A DNA stretch of 64,000 nt from JBJTUH01 sp044346175. GTDB taxonomy: Bacteria > Cyanobacteriota > Vampirovibrionia > Vampirovibrionales > JAJTHC01. A program made the translations under genes and the position numbers. The notes beneath the pieces were generated by a model, which was not told where the DNA came from, made no database searches, and worked only from the letters and a program-made list of their open reading frames with translations. The stretch spans positions 1-64,000 of the forward strand of contig JBIIZQ010000007.1 of NCBI GenBank assembly GCA_044346175.1. The letters run 5' to 3'. Of the stretch, positions 36,611-43,729 are shown piece after piece (positions within the stretch are counted from its first letter, which is position 1; every line of letters begins with the position of its first letter).

Positions 36611-37702
36611 TTAACACGCACCCTCCTGACTCAAAACGCTCGGCATGATAGGCCTCGACGCAGGAGAAGAAGAGGGACATAAAAGTGCCTCATAACCCTC
36701 CCAAATAGGTTTCTCAAGCGTAACCCCCTGCCGTGCATCTTGTAAAATAAGAGGCGTGTACCCTGTCCAGTACTCAAAAGCCAAAGCACCCTGCATCACC
36801 AACATGCCCAAACCATGATGCACCAAAGGGACACCTGCCCGTTGTGCATGCGTCATCAAAGGTGTTTGTAGTGGGTTATAGATAAGGTCAAACACCGAGG
36901 GGCGCGTAGCATGTTCATCCAGCATGTGAGAGAGTGCCTCCCAAGCCTCTTCAGGAATAGGTGTTGTATCGCCTTCATAAGACATCATACCCATGGGTGT
37001 CGTTTGAATCAGTGTACTCTGGGCATCCAAGCGCCTCAATACACTGGTCCACATCCCAGAGGTCTTAGGCCAAAGCAGTAATTCAACCCGTATGGGTGTA
37101 TCCCCTCTTTGAGCGGTGTGACACTGTGCAACTTGTAACTGTTGCTTAAGCTGCTCTGCTTTTTTAAGGTCTCGTGCAATGAGGGTAAAACGTTTCACCC
37201 CCTGCATAACAAGCGTCGTTGCCACCGCACGTGCGCTGCCTCCAACCCCTAAAAAAACAGCATGTCCTGCCCCCGTCAACAACCCCTGTTGCATGGCAGG
37301 AGGCATGGCAAGCCATGCCCCTAAGCCGTCGGTATTATGTCCTATCCAGACACCCGCCGTGGCATCCCATTTCACAGTGTTTACAGCACCCATAAGCTCA
37401 GCTTCTGGGGTGAGGGTGTCGAGCAAGGAAACTATCGTTTGTTTATGAGGAATGGTTACGTTAAATCCCTGCAAACGATGACTCGCTTTAAGCTCCTCAA
37501 ACCAAGCCTCCAACACCTCAGGAATCACCTGTTCAGCCTCATACTGTAGGCTTTGAGGGTGTGTCGCAATAAGAGAACTGGCACGCATTTCATGGGCAAA
37601 ATGGGCATGGAGTTTAGGCGACACGCTATGGTGAATTGGGTGTCCAATCACAGCAAGCGCGCAGGTCGTCACGCCATCAGGACCAAAAGAAGAGGCTAGC
37701 AT
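36611..37702 (-). CDS. aroE: Shikimate dehydrogenase
   Basis: Reduces 3-dehydroshikimate to shikimate with NADPH in the chorismate pathway. The substrate-binding motif VIGHPIHHSVSPKLH (18-32) is followed by the catalytic Lys87 in GFNVTIPHK, GAVNTV (105-110) and the partner Asp125 in GHNTDGLGAW. The Rossmann motif is VFLGVGGSARAVATTLVMQG. TTPMGM and the C-terminal HHGLGMLVMQGALAFEYWTG are also conserved. At 363 residues it is about 80 longer than Escherichia coli AroE; the extra length is in loops around 45-65, 190-215 and the C-terminal tail. It lies downstream of the PLP enzyme and ilvD on the same strand. Confidence 0.96.
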   Translation of the reverse strand: MLASSFGPDGVTTCALAVIGHPIHHSVSPKLHAHFAHEMRASSLIATHPQSLQYEAEQVIPEVLEAWFEELKASHRLQGFNVTIPHKQTIVSLLDTLTPEAELMGAVNTVKWDATAGVWIGHNTDGLGAWLAMPPAMQQGLLTGAGHAVFLGVGGSARAVATTLVMQGVKRFTLIARDLKKAEQLKQQLQVAQCHTAQRGDTPIRVELLLWPKTSGMWTSVLRRLDAQSTLIQTTPMGMMSYEGDTTPIPEEAWEALSHMLDEHATRPSVFDLIYNPLQTPLMTHAQRAGVPLVHHGLGMLVMQGALAFEYWTGYTPLILQDARQGVTLEKPIWEGYEALLCPSSSPASRPIMPSVLSQEGAC

Positions 37703-37770
37703 AGGGGAACAAAATCATCCGTAATATCAAGTATGATACAAACGACATTGGCAGTAACCTAAGAAGGTAC

Positions 37771-37798
37771 TGTGAAAAAAACATCTTTTCAAGATAAC
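37771..37798 (-). terminator. Possible weak terminator between the PLP enzyme gene and aroE
   Basis: On the minus strand a short ATCTT/AAGAT stem with a three- to four-base loop is followed by G and seven T residues. The stem is only five pairs, so read-through into aroE is likely. Confidence 0.35.
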
Positions 37799-37811
37799 AC
37801 GGCCTATCGCT

Positions 37812-39002
37812 TTACAAAGCTTTGCCAAGGGCTTGGCAGAGGTCTTCAGGATGTTCAAGACCTATCGACAAGCGGATTAAATCATCCGTCACGCCAATTC
37901 GTTCCCGAATTTCTGGCGTAGCCCATCGGTACATCGTTCGTGCAGGATGACAGGTTAAAGACTCCACACCTCCCAAACTCACGGCATTTGTAAAGATTTC
38001 AACCTCCTCAAGGAATCGAGTCGCCGCTTCAATCCCACCCTTTACTCGGAAAGAGACCATCCCACCAAACCCTTTGTGCATTTGTTGCTTTGCAGTCTCA
38101 TGACCTGGATGGTCAGTAAAACCAGGATAAAACACCTGTGCCACGGCGGGGTGGGTTTTAAGATAATCGGCAACATACTGGGCATTGGCATTATGCTGAC
38201 GTACACGCAACTTCAAAGTCCGTACACCACGAAGGGTTAACCATGAAGCATGGGGGTCAATGGTAGCACCGTAACACTCTTGGGTTAAACGAACCGTAGG
38301 GAAATGCGCCTCATCGTTCATCATAATCGCACCCGCCAGCACATCGGAATGTCCTGAAATGTACTTGGTCACACTATGTACAACCATATCAATCCCGAGC
38401 GTGAGTGGTTGCTGTAGAATAGGCGTTGCAATGGTATTATCGACAATCGTGGTCATACCATGTTGCTTCGCAAAACTTGCCAAACGTTTGAGGTCATGGA
38501 TTTTCAAACAAGGGTTTGTGGGTGTCTCAATATAAAGGAGCTTTGTATTCGGTTGACGTGCTTCCTCAAGTGCCTTATCGTCGTGTAAATCCACATAGGA
38601 CACCTGAATACCGAGCGGTTTGAGCATTTTTTCAAAAAGCTTAAACGTCCCCCCATAGATACTCTCTTCCGTAATGAGATGGTCGCCAGGTTTCAGTACA
38701 CTCATCACGGCACAATGAATGGCACCCATACCACTGGAGAACGCAAGCCCAAAGCGAGCTTTTTCAAGCTCAGCAAGGACTTTTTCAAGTGTTTGGGTGG
38801 TAGGGTTTGCCATACGTGTATAGAAAAACCCTGCCTGATTCAAACCTGAAATCCCTTCAAGGGCAAAAGTACTCGTTTGAAACAACGGAGGCACCACAGC
38901 CCCTGTAAGAGGACAGGGGGCTTGGTGTGCATGAATCGCAGTGGTTTCAGTGTGCCAAGCGTGAGGCACTTCTTGAGTAGGCTGTGCAACAGCAAACATC
39001 AT
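37812..39002 (-). CDS. Cys/Met-metabolism PLP-dependent enzyme (cystathionine gamma-synthase / gamma-lyase family)
   Basis: Fold-type I PLP enzyme of the trans-sulfuration family. Visible features are YTRMANPT (61-68), SSGMGAIHCAVMSVL (89-103), Tyr116 in SIYGGT, VDNTIATP (Asp188) and the PLP lysine Lys213 in VHSVTKYISGHSD. The C-terminal GGVESLTCHPARTM and LIRLSIGLEHPEDL are also present. The family covers cystathionine gamma-synthase, cystathionine lyases, methionine gamma-lyase and O-acetylhomoserine sulfhydrylase, which cannot be separated safely by eye. The SLGGVESL loop is common to several of them. Length (396) is normal. It begins ATGATG, 54 bp after ilvD, suggesting co-expression with branched-chain amino-acid and shikimate genes. 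Confidence 0.94.
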   Translation of the reverse strand: MMFAVAQPTQEVPHAWHTETTAIHAHQAPCPLTGAVVPPLFQTSTFALEGISGLNQAGFFYTRMANPTTQTLEKVLAELEKARFGLAFSSGMGAIHCAVMSVLKPGDHLITEESIYGGTFKLFEKMLKPLGIQVSYVDLHDDKALEEARQPNTKLLYIETPTNPCLKIHDLKRLASFAKQHGMTTIVDNTIATPILQQPLTLGIDMVVHSVTKYISGHSDVLAGAIMMNDEAHFPTVRLTQECYGATIDPHASWLTLRGVRTLKLRVRQHNANAQYVADYLKTHPAVAQVFYPGFTDHPGHETAKQQMHKGFGGMVSFRVKGGIEAATRFLEEVEIFTNAVSLGGVESLTCHPARTMYRWATPEIRERIGVTDDLIRLSIGLEHPEDLCQALGKAL

Positions 39003-39056
39003 GATAAAAAACTTCTAAGCAATGTAAGAGAGGGCGTACAAACACGAGACAATCCA

Positions 39057-40829
39057 CTAGACGGAGAGAGGTTTTTTGGCAAAAGCTTCAGCTTCTTTAC
39101 CCGCATCGACTTGATAATCTACAATCGTTTTTGCCCCTTGAGACGCTGGCCCAACAAGCTGGATATATTTACCAAAAATTCCTTGGGTAAACTGAGGTGC
39201 TTGAGGCTGCCAGTGTTTACGACGGGCTTCAAGCGTTACCGTATCCACTTCAAGATGGATGGTACCATTTTCGGCATCAATGGTAATGATATCGCCATTT
39301 TCAACAAGCGCAATCGGACCACCCACAAATGCCTCAGGACACACATGCCCAATACACAAGCCACGTGTGGCACCACTAAAACGACCATCGGTAATCAAAG
39401 CAATATCAGCACCAAGGTCCTGACCATACAGTGCCGCCGTGACGGCGAGCATTTCCCGCATGCCCGGCCCACCCTTAGGACCTTCATAACGAATGACAAC
39501 CACATCCCCAGCTTTAATCTGGCAAGACTGAACGGCAGCCCATGCTTCATCCTCACCATTAAAGACCTTCGCAGGGCCTCGATGTTGCTTGTGTTTCAAG
39601 CCAGCGACTTTGACAACACAGCCATTTTCAGCCAAGTTGCCATACAAGATTTTAAGACCACCCTTAGGACTAATAGGATGCGTCACGGGACGCACCACAT
39701 CCTGATTTTCAGGCACCTGCATATGGGCATAGTTTTCAGCCAAAGTTTTGCCAGTCACAGTCAAGGCATCCCCATGGAGTAAGCCACCATCGAGCATGGC
39801 TTTAATAATAACGCCTACACCGCCCACGGCATGAAGGTCTGCCATGGCATAACGCCCTCCTGGCTTGAGGTCGGCAATCAGAGGCGTGGTATCAAACCAG
39901 TCACCCATATCTTTCAAGGTCAAGGGAATACCGCATTCAGCAGCTAAAGCGGGTAAATGGAGCAGTACATTCGTTGAGCCTCCCGTAGCAGCCACAATAC
40001 GGACAGCATTTTCAAAGGCTTTTAAGGTCAAGATTTTGCGAGGCGTAATACCATGCTCAAGCAAATGCAAGACTGTATCCGCAACGACTTCATGAATTCC
40101 TTTACGCTCTTGAGAGACGGCTGGAGGTGCCGAAGAACTTGGCAAAGCAAGCCCAATCACCTCAGCAACACAGGCCATGGTATTAGCGGTAAACTGACCC
40201 GCACACGAGCCAGGACCTGGACAGGCACTTTTCTCAATTTGACACAAACGATGTTCATCCAACTTACCAGCGGCAAAAGCACCCACAGCCTCATAAACAT
40301 CCTGTACGGTTAAATCCTGTCCGTCCAAATGCCCCGGCATCATCGAACCACCGTATAAGAAAATAGCAGGACGATTCAAGCGCGCCATCGCCATCATCAT
40401 CCCTGGTAAGCTTTTGTCACACCCCGCTAAACCCACCCAAGCATCATAACAGTGGGCGTGCATCACCAACTCAACAGAATCGGTAATCACGTCTCGACTA
40501 ATTAAAGAGGCCTTCATCCCAGGATGATTCATGGCAATACCATCACTGACTGCAATCGTGGTAAACTCACGAGGCACAGCACCTTTTTGGGTCAAGGCTG
40601 TTTTAATAGACTCTGCTTGGTCATGCAGGGTAATGTTGCAAGGCGTGACCTCATTCCATGTGGAAGCAACACCGATAAAAGGTTTCCCAAAATCAGGGTC
40701 TTCAAGCCCCATAGCACGATGAAACGCCCGATGTGGTGCACGCTCATTACCATCCACAATTTGCCAACTGTAAGGACGAGGATAATGTTTTGAAACAGGT
40801 GCAGAGGTAGCGTCGGGAGTCATCATCAT
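39057..40829 (-). CDS. ilvD: Dihydroxy-acid dehydratase
   Basis: Dehydrates 2,3-dihydroxy-isovalerate and 2,3-dihydroxy-methylvalerate in valine and isoleucine synthesis. The three iron-sulfur Cys ligands are visible: Cys64 (VTPCN), Cys137 (GLAGCDKSLPGM) and Cys209 (PGPGSCAGQFTANTM). This layout indicates the [2Fe-2S] type. Other conserved blocks are GIAMNHPGMKASLISRD, GGSTNVLLHLPALA, RYEGPKGGPGMREML, LITDGRFSGATRGLCIGH and GPIALVENGD. Length 590 is slightly over the usual 555-575. The start is three consecutive ATG codons. It is the first gene of the minus-strand run ilvD, PLP enzyme, aroE and membrane protein. Confidence 0.98.
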   Translation of the reverse strand: MMMTPDATSAPVSKHYPRPYSWQIVDGNERAPHRAFHRAMGLEDPDFGKPFIGVASTWNEVTPCNITLHDQAESIKTALTQKGAVPREFTTIAVSDGIAMNHPGMKASLISRDVITDSVELVMHAHCYDAWVGLAGCDKSLPGMMMAMARLNRPAIFLYGGSMMPGHLDGQDLTVQDVYEAVGAFAAGKLDEHRLCQIEKSACPGPGSCAGQFTANTMACVAEVIGLALPSSSAPPAVSQERKGIHEVVADTVLHLLEHGITPRKILTLKAFENAVRIVAATGGSTNVLLHLPALAAECGIPLTLKDMGDWFDTTPLIADLKPGGRYAMADLHAVGGVGVIIKAMLDGGLLHGDALTVTGKTLAENYAHMQVPENQDVVRPVTHPISPKGGLKILYGNLAENGCVVKVAGLKHKQHRGPAKVFNGEDEAWAAVQSCQIKAGDVVVIRYEGPKGGPGMREMLAVTAALYGQDLGADIALITDGRFSGATRGLCIGHVCPEAFVGGPIALVENGDIITIDAENGTIHLEVDTVTLEARRKHWQPQAPQFTQGIFGKYIQLVGPASQGAKTIVDYQVDAGKEAEAFAKKPLSV

Positions 40830-40918
40830 GGGAATCTAGTGGCTTTCTTGAATACGATGTAATAAGGAAAGAAAGAAGACTTGGCGATAAGCCTATAGCT
40901 TCTAGTATAAACGAAAAT

Positions 40919-40962
40919 CCAACAAAACCAAAAGCCCATAGCGGATAGCCATGAGCTTTTGG
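40919..40962 (-). terminator. Terminator after tRNA-Asn
   Basis: CCAAAAGC (40928-40935) and GCTTTTGG (40955-40962), with further CAT/ATG pairing inside. On the minus strand it is followed by TTTTGTTGGATTTT. Confidence 0.8.
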
Positions 40963-40975
40963 TGATATTAAAAAA

Positions 40976-41047
40976 CTCCCCAGGTAAGATTCGAACTTAC
41001 AACCCTGCGGTTAACAGCCGCATGCTCTGCCATTGAGCTACTGAGGA
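40976..41047 (-). tRNA. tRNA-Asn (anticodon GTT)
   Basis: Minus strand: acceptor TCCTCAG pairs with CTGGGGA (one T-G), and the discriminator base is G. The D arm is AGCTCAATGGCAGAGC. The anticodon stem TGCGG/CCGCA encloses CTGTTAA (anticodon GTT). The T arm GTAAGTTCGAATCTTAC is followed by the terminator. CCA is not encoded. Confidence 0.96.
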
Positions 41048-41126
41048 ATATGATTTAATGCAATTTAAGGTGAGGTTTTGAAGATGATTTTATATTAGAC
41101 AAAACAAAATCAGTTGTAAAGAGGGA

Positions 41127-41276
41127 GGAGATTTACTTTCCACTAAACGCAGGAGCTTGCTAAGGAGAGAGACATCATGGGTAAAGAAGAGGTCAAGCAA
41201 ACAGGGACGTTGATGCAAAGTCAGGAAAGGATACAAGCCATTCAGAACCAAGCAAAGAGGCGAGAAGTAAATCTCC
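41127..41276 (-). ncRNA. Candidate structured RNA or MITE-like element closed by a 12-bp stem
   Basis: GGAGATTTACTT (41127-41138) is an exact complement of AAGTAAATCTCC (41265-41276), enclosing about 126 bases. Just inside, CTTTGCTTGG can pair with CCTTAGCAAG. The 335-bp gap (41048-41382) between tRNA-Asn and rpmJ otherwise holds only the rpmJ terminator. Size and long-range closure would suit a 6S-like RNA, but I see no diagnostic bulge sequence or convincing promoter. The 62-codon frame inside has no ribosome-binding site. The minus strand is preferred because a T-rich tract follows the stem there. Confidence 0.35.
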
Positions 41277-41319
41277 ATGAAAACGGTTTATCAACAAGAG
41301 CAAATTAAAGAAGGTGTAA

Positions 41320-41362
41320 AAAAGAGAGACACTTGCACATTGAGGGGAAGTATCTCTCTTTT
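41320..41362 (-). terminator. Terminator of the infA-rpmJ unit
   Basis: AAAAGAGAGACACTT (41320-41334) and AAGTATCTCTCTTTT (41348-41362) pair over 15 positions with one mismatch. On the minus strand TTTTTTAC follows. It lies 21 bp after the rpmJ stop. Confidence 0.85.
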
Positions 41363-41382
41363 CCGAGAAGACGATAGAGGGG

Positions 41383-41496
41383 TTATCCTTGGCGTTGTTT
41401 ATGCTTGGGATTTTCGCAAATCACAGCGACACGTCCACGGCGACGAATGACTTTGCACTTGTCGCAAATTTTCTTAACAGAAGCACGAACTTTCAT
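41383..41496 (-). CDS. rpmJ: 50S ribosomal protein L36 (bL36)
   Basis: A 37-residue protein beginning MKVRASVKKICDKCKVIRRR and ending NPKHKQRQG. The zinc-ribbon ligands Cys11, Cys14, Cys27 and His32 are all present, so this is the zinc-binding (C+) form. It sits in the large subunit near the peptidyl-transferase region. In most bacteria rpmJ follows infA and precedes rpsM, rpsK and rpoA. Here it follows infA after 237 bp, but a strong terminator ends the unit, so the alpha-operon genes are elsewhere. Confidence 0.97.
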   Translation of the reverse strand: MKVRASVKKICDKCKVIRRRGRVAVICENPKHKQRQG

Positions 41497-41733
41497 AGCA
41501 CCAAATATCCTAGAGCAAGTATCGATAAATAAACTACATCATAAATGCTTTGTGCTGTACGGGGGTTAAAAGGGCTTGTTTGTATTTTTAAGAACCCTAA
41601 GCGACGTAAAGCGTAGCTTTAAAACGGTTGCCAGCCCCCTATGCTCAAACACAGTACAGATGAGTATAGATAAAACCAAGTACAAAAGCAAGAACACACC
41701 CGACCAAAAGCAAAGAAGTAGGGCGCCAGAAGA

Positions 41734-41952
41734 TTATTTCATTCTGAAGATAATACGACCTCGGGTAAGGTCGTAGGGAGAGAGTTCCACACGAACTTTG
41801 TCCCCTGGGAGAATACGAATAAAGTTTTTGCGGATTTTTCCAGAGATATGGGCAAGCATCTCGGCCCCATTTTCAAGTTGCACACGAAACATGGCATTCG
41901 GTAAGGCTTCCTGAATGACACCTTCCATTTCAATCACGTCTTTATTAGCCAT
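41734..41952 (-). CDS. infA: Translation initiation factor IF-1
   Basis: A 72-residue OB-fold protein that binds the 30S A site during initiation. The sequence MANKDVIEMEGVIQEALPN, then FRVQLENGAEMLAHISGKIR and the end LSPYDLTRGRIIFRMK, is the full-length family pattern with no gap. It is read in the same direction as rpmJ, with 237 bp between that contains no gene. Two very short frames near 41576-41776 on the plus strand are not supported. Confidence 0.98.
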   Translation of the reverse strand: MANKDVIEMEGVIQEALPNAMFRVQLENGAEMLAHISGKIRKNFIRILPGDKVRVELSPYDLTRGRIIFRMK

Positions 41953-42476
41953 AGGGTTTAAAACAGTTCTTTTTAGTTAGGTCACAAGCAGTAAATACAC
42001 GGTGGGGACACTGAGGGTATCACTTAGGTAGTGCCAAGCCCTTGTTAAGGCTAACATCTTTATGCAAGGGCTTCAAGAGGGAGCGTTCTCAAATCCAAGG
42101 TATCACTTAATCAATTCTTATCTTCTCACGCTCGTTTGTTTGATGTTTGTTTTTATTTGATGTTTGTTTCAAGCTTTAAAAATAGCCAGAACCCAAATCA
42201 CCACCCTCCTGAAAACATCTTGATGAAAATGACAAGCTTCATGGCACGATGACTAGTATTTTTTATCTGTTTTAGAGAGAATTAGAAGGCATATTTTTAC
42301 GCAACGGATTTTGAGTCATCATTTAACAAGACCATTGGCGTACCCATAGAATGATTTTGTGTGATGATTTTGTCTTTTTTAACATTGAACAACTGTGTGG
42401 TAAAACTGTACTGTGTAGTTTGTCATTAAAGATTGCTTTGAAACGCTGTCATGCGATTTAGCGGAGATTTTAACGG
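41953..42476. other. 524-bp divergent intergenic region between infA and yidC
   Basis: Contains a hairpin, AAGCCCTTG (42036-42044) against CAAGGGCTT (42065-42073). An 11-base direct repeat GGTATCACTTA (42017-42027 and 42099-42109) and repeated TTTGATGTTTGTTT words near 42140-42170 are also present. A possible yidC promoter is TTGAAC (42385-42390) with TACTGT (42409-42414), 18-base spacer. No coding frame is convincing. Confidence 0.5.
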
Positions 42477-43580
42477 GTGAACGTATTCGACCAAGCCTTA
42501 CTATTTGTCATTGACGGGTTTAAGACCCTTACGGGTAGCTATGCCCTCGCCATTATCGGCATCACTGTGTTGATTCGTGTCATTCTATGGCCCTTGAATA
42601 ATCAGCAGACACGCTCGATGAAGCAAATGCAAGCCTTGCAACCTAAACTCCAAGAGCTGAAAGAGAAATACCCCAACGACCCTCTTAAAATGCAGCAAGA
42701 AATGATGCAGCTTTATAAGGAATTTAAGTTTAACCCTCTGGGTGGCTGCTTGCCCATGGTGCTACAACTGCCTTTGTTACTTGCCTTGTATGGGGTGCTT
42801 TCCAGCCCTGACTTTACAGCACGGGCGGGTGATGAACAGTTTTTGTTCATTAAACATTTGTCTCATACACTGCAAACGCAGGGTGGTGACAATGGTGATA
42901 AAAAGTTTGCCATTTCAAACGATGAAGTTTTTCGTCCTGGCAAAGAAGTCACACTGACCCTCAAAGCAGGCGGTAAGCCTGTGGTTAAAGCCGTAAAGAA
43001 CCCTCAAAAGCCCCTTTTACAGCGTCCTAACCCCGTTTTACCTGGTGACACCGTCACCTTGGCACTGCGCTTAACCGATTTAGGGCTTTCTGAAGATTAC
43101 GTAGACCGTATTAAGTCTGCCAGTGTCCCTGTCATTTCATCTCGTGGACACGAGCTTGAAATCCTGACTTTCACACCCACTGTAAAGTACGCCATGATTC
43201 AAACCACGGCAAAAACTGAACAGGGTCATGCGAAGCTGAATATCGATGTCCTGATTTTGATTGCCATCTACGGGGCATTAACCCTTTTATACCAACGCCA
43301 GATGAAAGCTCAGACACCTCAGCCTACAGGGAACGACATGGCAGCAAAACAAGCACAAATGATGAGTAACCTCTTACCGCTGATGTTCCTTGTGATGATG
43401 GTACTTATTCCTATTCCCGCTGGGGTTCTTCTCTACTTAATTGTCACCATGGTGATGATGAGTCTTCAAACCTATATCCTTTCCAAAGAACCTGATGTCC
43501 CTGTGCCTCCTACGGGTGGCTCCTCTGGAAAATCAAATGACGCTTCTGGTAAAGTCATTGATATGCCTTCAGCATCATAG
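42477..43580 (+). CDS. yidC: Membrane protein insertase YidC/Oxa1 family
   Basis: Inserts and folds inner-membrane proteins, alone or with SecYEG. The core starts at once (TLTGSYALAIIGITVLIRVILWPL, with the groove Arg). QTRSMKQMQALQPKLQELKEKYPNDPLKMQQEMMQLYKEFKFNPLGGCLPMVLQLPLLLALY then matches the coiled-coil hairpin and TM segment. Later membrane segments are near 262-276 and 300-340. There is no large N-terminal periplasmic P1 domain, as in cyanobacterial or Gram-positive short forms. Between the second and third core helices lies an insert of roughly 120 residues (about 110-250), probably periplasmic beta structure. GTG start with GGAG upstream. The rnpA/rpmH neighbours common elsewhere are not here. 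Confidence 0.95.
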   Translation: MNVFDQALLFVIDGFKTLTGSYALAIIGITVLIRVILWPLNNQQTRSMKQMQALQPKLQELKEKYPNDPLKMQQEMMQLYKEFKFNPLGGCLPMVLQLPLLLALYGVLSSPDFTARAGDEQFLFIKHLSHTLQTQGGDNGDKKFAISNDEVFRPGKEVTLTLKAGGKPVVKAVKNPQKPLLQRPNPVLPGDTVTLALRLTDLGLSEDYVDRIKSASVPVISSRGHELEILTFTPTVKYAMIQTTAKTEQGHAKLNIDVLILIAIYGALTLLYQRQMKAQTPQPTGNDMAAKQAQMMSNLLPLMFLVMMVLIPIPAGVLLYLIVTMVMMSLQTYILSKEPDVPVPPTGGSSGKSNDASGKVIDMPSAS

Positions 43581-43729
43581 CCACGGCATTGTATGACCCT
43601 TGCGTATCAGGCTAGCGTCTTGAAGTTCATTCAAGCACCTAGCCTGATGTTTTTCATTCCCTGTGTGTTTAATCTTTTCTTTTTTTACGTCACCTACCCT
43701 GTGGAATATATCTGGAATACTCGACGCTT

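Noticed and set aside
41127..41276. SRP RNA or tmRNA
   Set aside because: No GGAA-loop domain IV of SRP RNA and no tRNA-like ends or tag frame were found.
41090..41278. 62-codon minus-strand frame
   Set aside because: No ribosome-binding site, no recognisable protein, and it coincides with a closed inverted-repeat element.
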